Of a DNA stretch of 64,000 bases, positions 49,991-58,312 are shown in pieces. The DNA is from Bailinhaonella thermotolerans. Its GTDB lineage: Bacteria > Actinomycetota > Actinomycetes > Streptosporangiales > Streptosporangiaceae. The DNA is taken from assembly GCF_003594875.1 (NCBI RefSeq), contig NZ_QZEY01000028.1:1-64000 (forward strand), written 5' to 3'. Position numbers and translations under genes: made by a program. The stretch's first letter is position 1. Every line of letters begins with the position of its first letter. The notes below the pieces were generated by a model, which was not told where the DNA came from, ran no database searches, and was given only the letters and a program-made list of their open reading frames with translations.

Positions 49991-50640
49991 TCATCGCGGA
50001 CGACCAGCAGCTCGTGCGCGCGGGCGTGCGGATGCTGCTGGAGGCGGCCGGCGGCGTGGAGGTGTGCGGCGAGGCCGCCGACGGGGCCGAGGCCGCGCGG
50101 CTGGCCGTGGACCTGCGGCCCGACGTGGTGCTGATGGACATCCGCATGCCGCGCGTGGACGGCCTGGAGGCCACCCGCCGCATCCTGGCCGCCGACCCGG
50201 CCGCCCGGATCGTCATGCTGACCACCTTCGCCGAGGACGAGAACGTCTACGCCGCCCTGCGCGCGGGCGCGATCGGCTTCCTGGTCAAGGACGACGACCC
50301 GAGCCACATGGTGGACGCCGTACGGCGGGCCGCCCGCGGCGAGCCCCTGCTGGCCCCCTCGGTGCTGCGGCGCGTGGTGTCCCGCGCGCTGTCCGCCCAC
50401 GACGCGATCGCCCCGCCCGCCGAGCTGACGCCGCGCGAGCGCGAGGTGCTCGCCCTGGTCGGCGCGGGCCTGTCCAACCACGAGATCGCGACGCGGCTGC
50501 ACGTCGGCGTGACCACCGTCAAGACCCACGTCTCCACGGCGATGGACAAGCTGGGCCTGCGCAACCGCGTCCAGGCCGCCGTCATGGCCCATCGCCTCGG
50601 CCTCGTGGACGAGGAGTTCCGCCCCCGCTTCCCCGGCTGA
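49975..50640 (+). CDS. NarL/FixJ family response regulator
   Basis: A 221-residue regulator. The receiver domain has the acidic pair ADD (residues 8-10), the phospho-acceptor Asp55 in VVLMDIRMP, and the Lys in FLVKDDD. The C-terminal LuxR-type helix-turn-helix is LTPREREVLALVGAGLSNHE, then IATRLHVGVTTVKTHVS. It is presumably phosphorylated by one or both adjacent kinases. GTG 49975 starts inside the end of the second kinase gene. Confidence 0.92.
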   Translation: MPVRVVIADDQQLVRAGVRMLLEAAGGVEVCGEAADGAEAARLAVDLRPDVVLMDIRMPRVDGLEATRRILAADPAARIVMLTTFAEDENVYAALRAGAIGFLVKDDDPSHMVDAVRRAARGEPLLAPSVLRRVVSRALSAHDAIAPPAELTPREREVLALVGAGLSNHEIATRLHVGVTTVKTHVSTAMDKLGLRNRVQAAVMAHRLGLVDEEFRPRFPG

Positions 50641-50961
50641 GCCCCGGATTCCCCGGCTCACCACGGCCCCGGATACCTCGGCGGGCCGCCGTCCTGCTTT
50701 CTCGGCGGGCCGCCGTCCTGCTTTCCCGGGGCCGCCGTCCCGCTTTCCCGGTGGGCCGCCGCCCCGGGTTCCCGGCCTGCCGTCCCCCGGTTCCCCGGCA
50801 CGCCGTCGCCCTCCGGGATCGCGCGTCCGTTGGAGCCCGCTTTCGGCGGTGTTCGCGCTTCTTCCTGCGGAGATATCGGGACCTTCCGGTTCTCTGAAGT
50901 TGTGACGGTGTTCGCCGGGGTACGTACCGAGCTGATCGTTTACCCGACCGGGGGGTGGGGC
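50641..50961. other. Intergenic region with tandem repeats
   Basis: Imperfect repeats of a roughly 30-bp unit containing cggcgggccgccgtcctgct fill 50675-50790 (about four copies). The AT-richer stretch around 50870-50945 (ttctctgaagttgtgacg) is a probable promoter area for the next gene. No gene is supported. Confidence 0.6.
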
Positions 50962-52437
50962 GTGCGGAGTGTGATGCCTCTCGCCGGCGTGGCCGCGGCG
51001 TTCGCCGTCACGCAGCTCGTCTTCGTCGGCCCCGGGTTCGGGTGGGGCTGGGACGAGACCGTCTACCTGAGCCAGGTCACCCCGCACGTCCCCGACCTGC
51101 ACTTCAGCGCGCCCCGCGCGCGCGGCGTCACCTGGCTGGCCTGGCCCGCCGCGCACTTCACGCCCGACGAGGCGCCGGTCCGCCTGTGGATGACGGCGGT
51201 GTCGGCGGCGGGCCTGGTGGTGGCGTACCTGCCCTGGCTGCGCCTGGTCGGGTCCGCGGTGACCGCGCTCGCCGCGCTGCTGCTGGCCGGGCTCTGGGTC
51301 GTCCAGTTCTACGGCGCGGCGGTCATGCCCAACCTGCCCCTGGCGTACGCCTGCGTGGCGGCGGCCGGCTGCTTCCTGCTCGCCGTCACCCGCGACTCGC
51401 GGCCCGCCCTGCTCGGGCTCGGCGTCAGCGTCGCCGTGGCCGCGCTCATCCGCCCCGGCGACTCGTTGTGGCTGGCCGCGCCCCTGGTGCTGGCCGCGCT
51501 GGCCGTACGGCGGTGGCGGCGGCCCGGGGTGGTGGCCGTGGTCGCGGGCGCGGTCGCGGCGGGCTGGGCGCCGTGGGTGATCGAGGCGTACACCGGCTAC
51601 GGGGGGCTGCTCACCCGGCTGCGGCGGGCCAGCGAGATCCAGGGGCACCTGCGGCCGACCGTCGGCTTCTGGTACCAGTTCAAGGCGCTCAACGGCCCCG
51701 CCCTGTGCCGTCCCTGCGGCCGGCCGCCCACTTACCCGATCCTGAGCCTGTGGATCTTCGCGCTGCCGGTCGCCGTGCTGGGCGGCCTGTGGTCGGTCCG
51801 CCGCCGCGAGGAGTTCCGGCTGTACGCCACGGCCGCCGCATGCGGGGTCGCGGTGGCCGTGCCGTACCTGGCGCTCGTGGACTACGCCGCGCCGAGGTTC
51901 CTGATCCCGGCGTACGCGCTGCTCGCGCTGCCGGTGGCGCGGTGCCTGCTGTGGCTGGCGGGCCTGCGGCCGCGGCCGGTGTTCGCCGGGCTGGTCGCGG
52001 CCGGGCTGCTGGCGCACCTGGTGGTCCAGCACGTCGTGCTCCAGCGGCGCGTGGCGACGACCGGGGAGAGCCGGGTCGCGATGCACGAGGTCGCCGCGGC
52101 GCTCCAGGCGGCCGGGGTGCGGCAGCCGTGCCTGCTGGCGGGACCGGCGGCCGACCCGCCCCTGCCCTACTACGCGGGCTGCGGGAACGGGCCCGTCTCG
52201 CGCGCGTCCGCCTACGTCACGCGGGGCGGGAAGATCCCGAGGTCGGTCGCGGGCTGGCGGGAGCTGGAGATCGACGCGGGGCCGGGCGCGCCGTGGGTCA
52301 TCCGGCTGCGGCCGGGTCTCGGTCAGCCAGCCCGAGATAGCGGAGGACGAGCCGGGCCAGGCTGTCCGCCACCTCCTGGTCGTCCCGGGTCGGCAGCAGG
52401 ATGTGGCTCACCGTCAGCCGCACCACGCTCTCGGTGA
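50962..52437 (+). CDS. Polytopic membrane protein, glycosyltransferase (GT-C)-like
   Basis: A 491-residue protein with about ten hydrophobic helices. An acidic motif lies in the first outer loop (GWGWDETVYLSQV), as in GT-C or mannosyltransferase-type enzymes where an Asp-Glu pair follows helix 1. Later features are VAALIRPGDSLWLAAPLVLA and LVDYAAPRFLIPAYALLALP. It may transfer lipid-linked sugars; the family is not certain. GTG 50962 follows GGGGTGGGG. The last 47 codons overlap the convergent TetR gene, so the true end could be contested, but no earlier stop exists. Confidence 0.75.
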   Translation: MRSVMPLAGVAAAFAVTQLVFVGPGFGWGWDETVYLSQVTPHVPDLHFSAPRARGVTWLAWPAAHFTPDEAPVRLWMTAVSAAGLVVAYLPWLRLVGSAVTALAALLLAGLWVVQFYGAAVMPNLPLAYACVAAAGCFLLAVTRDSRPALLGLGVSVAVAALIRPGDSLWLAAPLVLAALAVRRWRRPGVVAVVAGAVAAGWAPWVIEAYTGYGGLLTRLRRASEIQGHLRPTVGFWYQFKALNGPALCRPCGRPPTYPILSLWIFALPVAVLGGLWSVRRREEFRLYATAAACGVAVAVPYLALVDYAAPRFLIPAYALLALPVARCLLWLAGLRPRPVFAGLVAAGLLAHLVVQHVVLQRRVATTGESRVAMHEVAAALQAAGVRQPCLLAGPAADPPLPYYAGCGNGPVSRASAYVTRGGKIPRSVAGWRELEIDAGPGAPWVIRLRPGLGQPARDSGGRAGPGCPPPPGRPGSAAGCGSPSAAPRSR

Positions 52438-52888
52438 TCACGGCCAGCTCGTCCGCCGGGAGCTCGGGCCACTTGGCGCGGGCGTGCCGCACGATCCGCT
52501 GGTTCGCGGCCAGCAGCAGCGGCTCGGCGCGCGTCGTCAGCAGCGGCAGCAGGCCCTCGGACCCGTCGCCGGTCAGCACCGTGCGGGTGAGCGGGTCGGA
52601 CGCCGCCTCCTCCAGCGTGAACAGCACCGCCGCGCGCACCGCGCCGTACAGGTCGTCATGGGCCGACAGCGCCTCGTCGATGCCGTCGAGGAACCGCTCG
52701 TTGTCCTTGAGCGCCAGCGCCTGGGCCAGCCCCCACTTGTCGCCGAACTCGTTGTAGACGGTCTGCCGGCTGACGCCCACCGCGTCCGCCACGTCCCGCA
52801 TGCGCAGGTTCCGGTAGCCGCGCTCGATCAGCAGCGGCTCCGCGGCGGTCAGCAGTTCGTCGCGAAGTGTGCGGACGGGAGTTCCCAT
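52298..52888 (-). CDS. TetR family transcriptional regulator
   Basis: A 196-residue regulator. The helix-turn-helix LRMRDVADAVGVSRQTVYNEF (around residues 28-48) is followed by GDKWGLAQALALKD. The C-terminal domain LTVSHILLPTRDDQEVADSL resembles the AlkX-type mycobacterial TetR group. ATG 52888 lies about ten bases after a TGTAAT-like -10, so translation may be leaderless. It overlaps the convergent membrane protein gene by 140 bases. Confidence 0.88.
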   Translation of the reverse strand: MGTPVRTLRDELLTAAEPLLIERGYRNLRMRDVADAVGVSRQTVYNEFGDKWGLAQALALKDNERFLDGIDEALSAHDDLYGAVRAAVLFTLEEAASDPLTRTVLTGDGSEGLLPLLTTRAEPLLLAANQRIVRHARAKWPELPADELAVITESVVRLTVSHILLPTRDDQEVADSLARLVLRYLGLADRDPAAAG

Positions 52889-53205
52889 GAGGACACGATT
52901 ACATCGCCGGACGCCCCCCGACAAACATCACGCGCCCGAAACCCCCGCCGCCCCCGCCCCCGGCCCGCGCCCCGCCCCGCCCCGCGAGCCCCTCGCCCAG
53001 CCCTTCACCCGGGCTCTCCACGCCCTCCTCTCCGGCTCTCCGCGCGGCGGCGCGGCGGCGCGGGATCGCGGGATCGCGGGATCGCGGCGGTCGTGGGGGG
53101 CGGGCTTCGCGCGGACGGCGCGGGGCGGGTTCATGGGCGGTGCGGCGCGGGGCGGGCTCGTGGCGGGCGGGCTGTGGGCGGGCGGGCCTTGTGCGAGCGG
53201 GGCGC
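52889..53205. other. GC-rich intergenic region, no gene seen
   Basis: The left end holds the tetR promoter. A triple tandem of gggatcgc (about 53071-53096) and G-rich runs fill the rest. A plus-strand ORF crosses it, but it is Arg/Gly/Ala-rich with no ribosome site and is rejected. Confidence 0.5.
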
Positions 53206-54429
53206 CTATCCGGGTTTCGTGCCCGTGACCATGGACTCCGCGCCGGCCAGGGGTTCGGCGCGGATGTCCGTGAAGCCCGCGTCGGCCAGCAGGGCGCGGC
53301 ACTCCGCGATGGTCCGGTCGGAGCCGCCCGGGGTCTCCAGCAGCATGGTGAGGCTCATCAGCAGGGCCTCCAGGCCGGCGCGGCGGTCGTCGTCCACGAA
53401 CGCCTCGTGGACGATCACCGCGCCGCCGGGCGGGAGCGCGTCGCGGACCTTCCGGAGCAGGCGGCGGGCGGTCTGCCGGTCCCAGTCGTGCAGCACGTGC
53501 CCCAGGACGTACACGTCCGCCTCCGGCAGCGGGTCGGCGAAGAAGTCCCCGGCCGCGAACCGCGCCCGCCCGGCCACGTGCTCCTCGAACGCGTCCCGCA
53601 CGCGCGGCAGGTCCATCCCGGTCGTCTCCAGGTGGGGGTGCCGCTCCGCCAGGAGCCGCGGCAGCGCCCCCTCGGCGCAGCCGAGGTCCGCGACCCGGTG
53701 GTGCCGGTCCCACGGGAACCGCTCGGCGAGGGCCCGGATCGAGGGCCCGGACAAGGTGGTCATCGCCCGCAGGAAACCCCGCATGCGGCGTTCGTCCCGG
53801 TAGATCGCCGCGAACGGGTCCTCCCCGTGCCTCGCCTCGTTCTGCGGCAGCCCCGTGCGCAGCGCCTCGGTCAGCCGCCCCCAGATCCCGTACAGCCGCT
53901 CGCCCGCCATCTCCAGCAGCCCGCCGACGTACTCCTCCCGCCCCGGCACCAGGAACCTCTCCGCCCCGGCCGTGTTCGCGTACCAGGGCCCCTCCTCATC
54001 CGCGCCCCCCTCACCCTCGGCCTCACCCTCGGCCTCGGCCGCCCGCCCGGCCCCGCCGTACGGCTCCCGCCCCGTGTTCACGCCGGCGTACGGCTCCCGC
54101 CCGGCGCCGGCGTCGCCGTACGGCCTGAGCGGCGCTTGGGCGGGCGGTGCGCTCGGGGCGGGCGGCTCGGCGGGCGGTGCGCTCGGGGCGGGCGGCTCGG
54201 CGGGCGGGGCGGGGGGCCGGTCGTGGCGGTCGAGGAGGGTGAGGGCGACGAGGGCGTCGAGGAAATCGCGGGCGGCGCGCGGGTGCAGGCCGGTGCGGCG
54301 GCGGAGTTCGGCCAGGGGGAGGGGGCCGTCGGCGAGAGTCCCGAAGACGCCCAGTTCCACGGCGCTGAGCAGGGTCTTCGCGGCGCAGAAGCTCATCCCG
54401 AGGCGGACGATGTCCTCCGGTGTGGTCAC
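53206..54429 (-). CDS. O-methyltransferase (AcIOMT-like) with low-complexity insertion
   Basis: A 407-residue protein. Residues 1-70 form the dimerisation winged helix (CAAKTLLSAVELGVFGTLAD, LHPRAARDFLDALVALTLLD). A Pro/Ala/Glu-rich insertion of about 75 residues (roughly 71-147) interrupts it. The domain then resumes at YANTAGAERFLVPG and GGLLEMAGERLYGIWG. The SAM site is RVADLGCAEGALPRLL and the base region VLGHVLHDWDR. This type methylates phenolic or hydroxyquinone compounds. It is divergent from the type III PKS operon, consistent with tailoring of its products. Confidence 0.88.
   Translation of the reverse strand: MTTPEDIVRLGMSFCAAKTLLSAVELGVFGTLADGPLPLAELRRRTGLHPRAARDFLDALVALTLLDRHDRPPAPPAEPPAPSAPPAEPPAPSAPPAQAPLRPYGDAGAGREPYAGVNTGREPYGGAGRAAEAEGEAEGEGGADEEGPWYANTAGAERFLVPGREEYVGGLLEMAGERLYGIWGRLTEALRTGLPQNEARHGEDPFAAIYRDERRMRGFLRAMTTLSGPSIRALAERFPWDRHHRVADLGCAEGALPRLLAERHPHLETTGMDLPRVRDAFEEHVAGRARFAAGDFFADPLPEADVYVLGHVLHDWDRQTARRLLRKVRDALPPGGAVIVHEAFVDDDRRAGLEALLMSLTMLLETPGGSDRTIAECRALLADAGFTDIRAEPLAGAESMVTGTKPG
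54055..54124. repeat. Palindrome copies inside the methyltransferase insertion
   Basis: GCCGTACGGC at 54055-54064 and 54115-54124, plus gcgtacggc between them, lie in the inserted segment and encode Pro-Tyr-Gly on the minus strand. They suggest that the palindrome and the insertion arose together. Confidence 0.7.
54141..54200 (+). repeat. Perfect 30-bp tandem repeat in the methyltransferase insertion
   Basis: Units 54141-54170 and 54171-54200 are identical and encode the ten-residue repeat PPAEPPAPSA on the minus strand. The event is in frame, like the 30-bp repeat at 17671-17730. Confidence 0.9.
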
Positions 54430-54581
54430 TGCGGCGGTGTGCCCCGTCAGGGCGGCCGGTCACGCGGACGGGCGGCAAACAATCCCGGGGCGGGAGCGGG
54501 CGGAACCATTACCGGACGCGCGCACAGAAACCGGTCATCTCTGGGCATACGTCCCGAAGCACCGCGATATCGGGGGTGGGC

Positions 54582-55640
54582 ATGACGCGAATCGTCGCCG
54601 CGCACGGCGCGCTGCCCGGGCACCGGTACGAGCAGGGCCGGATCACCGAGGCGCTGGCCGGCGAGATGCGGCTGAGCGCGGAGGAGCGGGAGTTCCTGGA
54701 CGCCGTGCACGCCTCCAGCGGGGTGAGCTTCCGCCACCTGGCGCTCCCGGTCGAGGGCTACGCGGCGCTGACCGGCTTCGGGGCCTGCAACGACGTCTAC
54801 ATCGACGCGGCCGTCCCGCTCGGCGCGCGTGCGCTCGCCGGGGCCCTCGACCGGGCCGGGCTGACCGCGCGGGACGTGGACCTGCTGCTGTTCGCGTCGG
54901 TGACCGGCATCGCCGCGCCTTCGGTGGACGTGCGGATCGCGCAGGAGGCGGGGCTGCGCGCCGACGTCAAGCGCGTGCCCGTCTTCGGCCTCGGCTGCGT
55001 CGCCGGGGTCGCCGGGATCGCGCGGCTGCACGACTACCTGCGCTCCTGGCCGGGGCACGTCGCGGCGCTCCTGTCCGTCGAGCTGTGCTCGCTGACCCTC
55101 CAGCGTGACGACCTGTCCCCGGCCAACCTCGTGGCCAGCGCGTTGTTCGGGGACGGCGCGGCGGCGGTGGTCGCGGCCGGGGCCGGCCGGAGCCCCGGCG
55201 CGCCCGGCCCGTCCGTGGTCGCCACGCGCAGCCACCTGTTCCCCGGCACGGCGGAGCTGATGGGCTGGCGGGTCACCGACGGCGGCTTCCGGGTCGTGCT
55301 GGACCGGCGGCTCCCCGACCTCGTGCGCTCCGGGCTGGCCGAGGTCGTCGGAGGGTTCCTGGACGAGCACGGCCTGCGCCGGGACGACATCGCGGCCTGG
55401 GTCTGCCACCCGGGCGGCCCGAAGATGCTGGACGCGGTGAACGACGCGCTGGAGCTGCCGCCGGGCGCGCTCGACCTGTCCTGGCGGTCGCTGTCCGAGA
55501 TCGGCAACCTCTCCTCCGCCTCGGTGCTGCACATCCTGGAGGACACCCTCGCCGCGCCCGCCCCCCGGCCGGGCGCGCACGGCATGATGATCGCGATGGG
55601 TCCCGGCTTCTGCGTCGAGCTGGCCCTCCTGCGCTGGTGA
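54582..55640 (+). CDS. Type III polyketide synthase (SrsA/alkylresorcinol synthase-like)
   Basis: A 352-residue chalcone-synthase-fold enzyme. The catalytic triad is intact: Cys139 (FGLGCVAGV), His276 (CHPGGPKM) and Asn309 (IGNLSSAS). The product pattern cannot be read from sequence, but the next two genes match the order of the Streptomyces srs operon for phenolic lipids, so an alkylresorcinol or alkylpyrone product is likely. ATG 54582 follows GGGGGTGGG. The downstream methyltransferase gene starts 6 bases after its stop. Confidence 0.92.
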   Translation: MTRIVAAHGALPGHRYEQGRITEALAGEMRLSAEEREFLDAVHASSGVSFRHLALPVEGYAALTGFGACNDVYIDAAVPLGARALAGALDRAGLTARDVDLLLFASVTGIAAPSVDVRIAQEAGLRADVKRVPVFGLGCVAGVAGIARLHDYLRSWPGHVAALLSVELCSLTLQRDDLSPANLVASALFGDGAAAVVAAGAGRSPGAPGPSVVATRSHLFPGTAELMGWRVTDGGFRVVLDRRLPDLVRSGLAEVVGGFLDEHGLRRDDIAAWVCHPGGPKMLDAVNDALELPPGALDLSWRSLSEIGNLSSASVLHILEDTLAAPAPRPGAHGMMIAMGPGFCVELALLRW

Positions 55641-55646
55641 TCGCCG

Positions 55647-56159
55647 GTGTACTACACGCTGCTGATCCTGCTGATCCTGCTGGTCGCCGCCGAGCGCCTG
55701 GCCGAGCTGGCGGTCGCCCGGCGCAACACCCGCTGGGCGCTGTCCCGCGGCGGCCGCGAGCACGGCCGCGGCCACTACCCGGTCATGGCCGTCCTCCACG
55801 TCGCCCTCCTCGCCGGATGCCTCGCCGAGGCCCCGTTCCGCCCGTTCGTCCCGGCCCTGGGCCTGCCCATGCTGGCGCTGGTGATCCTGTCCCAGGCCCT
55901 GCGGTGGTGGTGCGTCGCCGCGCTCGGCCGCCGCTGGAACACCCGCGTGATCGTCATCCCCGGCCTCCCCCTGGTCGCCTCGGGGCCGTACCGGTGGTTC
56001 CGTCATCCCAACTACGTCGCCGTCGTCGTGGAGGGGATCGCCCTCCCGCTGGTGCACACGGCCTGGCTCACCGCCCTGGTGTTCACCCTGCTCAACGCGG
56101 TCCTGCTGACCGTGCGCATCCGCTGCGAGAACGCGGCCCTGGCCGGGGCGGCGGCGTGA
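55647..56159 (+). CDS. Isoprenylcysteine carboxyl methyltransferase (ICMT)-family methyltransferase (SrsB-like)
   Basis: A 170-residue integral membrane methyltransferase with four or five helices. The C-terminal ICMT motif GPYRWFRHPNYVAVVVEG provides SAM-binding residues, and the C-terminal Arg-rich end follows. In srs- and bps-type operons such enzymes O-methylate the phenolic lipid made by the type III PKS. GTG 55647 is the start; the stop overlaps the next gene (GTGA). Confidence 0.9.
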   Translation: MYYTLLILLILLVAAERLAELAVARRNTRWALSRGGREHGRGHYPVMAVLHVALLAGCLAEAPFRPFVPALGLPMLALVILSQALRWWCVAALGRRWNTRVIVIPGLPLVASGPYRWFRHPNYVAVVVEGIALPLVHTAWLTALVFTLLNAVLLTVRIRCENAALAGAAA

Positions 56160-57220
56160 TCGACCTCCTGGTCGTGGGCGGCGGCCCCGCGGGGCTGGCC
56201 GCCGCCGTCCACGCCGCGCGGTCCGGCTGGAGCGTGGCCGTCCTGGAGCCCCGCGTGTTCCCGGTGGACAAGCCCTGCGGCGAGGGCCTGATGCCCCGGG
56301 CCCTCCGCGAGCTGTCGGCCCTGGGCGTCGCCCCGCCCGGCCGCCCCTTCCACGGGATCCGCTACCTCACCCCCTCCCGCTCCGCCGAGGCCCCCTTCCG
56401 CGAAGGCCCCGGCCTCGCCGTCCGCCGCACCGACCTCCACGCCGCCCTCGCCGCCCGGGCCGCCGCCCTGGGCGTCGACCTGATCCCCGGCAAGGCCGTG
56501 GGCCTCACCCAGGCCACCGGCCACGTCGACCTCGCCTACCGGCCGGCGGGACGCGGCCGGGCGGGCGGCGCCGCGGACTGCGGGAGAGTGGCCCGGGCCC
56601 GGTGGGTGATCGCGGCCGACGGGCTCGGGTCTTCGGTGCGGCGGATCCTCGGGCTGGACGTGAGGGCGGCGGGCGAACGGAGGTTCGGGCTGCGGCGGCA
56701 CTACCGGGTGGAGCCGTGGAGCGGCTTCGTGGAGGTGCACTGGGCGGCCGGCGCGGAGGCGTATGTGACGCCGGTGGCCGGGGACCTGGTGGGGGTGGCG
56801 GTGCTGACCACACGGCGGGGCGGCTTCGACGAGCACCTGGCGGCCTTCCCCGGCCTCGCCGGGCGGCTGACCGGGCCAGCCGTCACGCCGGTACGCGGGG
56901 CCGGGCCGCTGCGGCGCGGGGCGGCGAGCCCGGTCGCGGGCCGGGTCCTGCTCGTGGGCGACGCCGCGGGATACGTGGACGCGCTGACCGGGGAGGGCGT
57001 CTCCCTGGCCCTCGCCGGCGCCCGGGCAGCCGTGGAGTGCCTGCGCTCCGGGCGTCCCGGGGCGTACGCCGGGGAGTGGCGGCGGCTGACCCGCTCCTAC
57101 CGGCTGATCACCGCCGCGCTCCTCCGGGCGACCGCCACGCCCGCCGGCCGCCGCCTCCTGGTCCCGGCCGCGGCCCGCCTCCCCGCCCTGTTCAGGGCCG
57201 CCGTGAACACCATCGCCTGA
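56156..57220 (+). CDS. FAD-dependent oxidoreductase (SrsC-like/geranylgeranyl reductase family)
   Basis: A 354-residue flavoprotein. The FAD motif is LVVGGGPAGLAAAVHAA at the N-terminus, followed by DKPCGEGLMPRAL and the second FAD box LLVGDAAGYVDALTGEGVSL. It is of the geranylgeranyl-reductase-like monooxygenase type. In the srs operon the flavoprotein hydroxylates the resorcinol ring to give quinones; the same is likely here. It is coupled to the ICMT gene by a GTGA overlap. Confidence 0.9.
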   Translation: MIDLLVVGGGPAGLAAAVHAARSGWSVAVLEPRVFPVDKPCGEGLMPRALRELSALGVAPPGRPFHGIRYLTPSRSAEAPFREGPGLAVRRTDLHAALAARAAALGVDLIPGKAVGLTQATGHVDLAYRPAGRGRAGGAADCGRVARARWVIAADGLGSSVRRILGLDVRAAGERRFGLRRHYRVEPWSGFVEVHWAAGAEAYVTPVAGDLVGVAVLTTRRGGFDEHLAAFPGLAGRLTGPAVTPVRGAGPLRRGAASPVAGRVLLVGDAAGYVDALTGEGVSLALAGARAAVECLRSGRPGAYAGEWRRLTRSYRLITAALLRATATPAGRRLLVPAAARLPALFRAAVNTIA

Positions 57221-57533
57221 CCCATCGCCCGTCCCTCCGGCGCGCCCGCCGCGCCGGGCCTGCGCGCGCGGGGGATCCCCGGCCGGGCGCGCGGCCGCAC
57301 CACGTGCGGCCGTACCGCATGCGGCGGGCGGGCGGGCGAGGGCCGCGAGGCCACGCGCGGGGCGGGGCGGGGACGCGCGGGACGCCGGGGCCGGGGAGGC
57401 GCGGGGGCCGCCGGAAACGGGACGGGGGTCTACGTCTCGGGGATTACCGGTGATCCGCCCGGCGGCGGACGACCGCGGCGGGGCGGGGCTGGCAGCCTGC
57501 ACGGCGGCAACCTCCTCAGGAAGGAAGACCGAG
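57221..57533. other. Intergenic region with adjacent palindromes
   Basis: Two neighbouring hairpins follow the srsC-like gene: ccgcac-cac-gtgcgg (57295-57309) and the perfect palindrome ccgcatgcgg (57315-57324). They may terminate the operon. No gene seen. Confidence 0.5.
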
Positions 57534-57935
57534 ATGCAGCACAACCAGACCCTGGCCCCGCCGGCGGCGGCCCGCCCCGTGTCGCGCGGGCTCCTCATCA
57601 CCTTCCGCGTGCTCGTGACCGCGCAGGCGCTGGGCCTCGTGGTCGCCGCGATGTACGCGGGGCAGTCCCTCGACGGGGCGAAGGCGATGGGCGAGACGCA
57701 CGTGATGGCGGGCATGCTCGTCCACCTGATCGCCCTCGTCCAGACGATCGTCGGCGTCCTCCTCTGGAAGCCCGGCCGCGGCCCCGGCTGGGTCTCCCTC
57801 GCCAGCCTGGGGTTGTTCCTCGTGGGCATGGCCCGGCACTTCACCTGGGACACCAAGGCCCTCCACCTCCCGAACGGCGTGATCCTCCTGGCCCTCACCA
57901 CGGCCCTCCTCACCTGGGCGTATCGCCGTCACTGA
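57534..57935 (+). CDS. Four-helix membrane protein of unknown function
   Basis: A 133-residue product with four hydrophobic segments: LLITFRVLVTAQALGLVVAA, VMAGMLVHLIALVQTIVGVL, WVSLASLGLFLVGMA and VILLALTTALLTWAY. The His residues in GETHVMAGMLVH and MARHFTWDT face the membrane boundary. ATG 57534 follows GGAAGGAAG. It may be a DoxX- or heme-related small membrane protein, but no family is certain. It appears to be a single-gene unit. Confidence 0.75.
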   Translation: MQHNQTLAPPAAARPVSRGLLITFRVLVTAQALGLVVAAMYAGQSLDGAKAMGETHVMAGMLVHLIALVQTIVGVLLWKPGRGPGWVSLASLGLFLVGMARHFTWDTKALHLPNGVILLALTTALLTWAYRRH

Positions 57936-58312
57936 CCCGGCCGGCGGGCGCCCCGGGCGCGGGTCCGGCCACCCGCCCACCTTCCGGCACCACCCCCGTC
58001 CCCCGCTGGACCGAGCCGCGTTCTGTGGATAGCCGGTGCCCTGTGGACGACCGGCGCGGGGGAACCCGCGGGCCGGCGCGCGCGTTCCGGGGACGAGGGG
58101 GTCCCGGAACCACCGCGCCCGGCCCGCGGCCCCTCCCGCCCGGCCCGCGCCCGCACCGCCGTACCGGCATGAGCATCGGGCCTGGCCAGGCCGGGAGGGG
58201 CACGCCGCCGGCTCCGGGCGCGGCGGCACGCGCGGCACGGAGACCGGCGGATACGCGCCGGGCGCGTCCCTTATAAGGTCACTGGTGCGGGGGACAGGTC
58301 GCAGGAGGGGAC
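57936..58312. other. Intergenic region upstream of the cardiolipin synthase gene
   Basis: GC-rich sequence without a convincing frame. A -10-like TATAAG (58272-58277) lies 35 bases before GTG 58313, and AGGAGGGGAC is the ribosome site. No -35 match was found. Confidence 0.5.

Noticed and set aside
52869-53228. Plus-strand ORF of 119 codons between tetR and the methyltransferase gene
   Set aside because: Arg/Ala/Gly-rich, no ribosome site, and it overlaps the tetR N-terminus in antisense.
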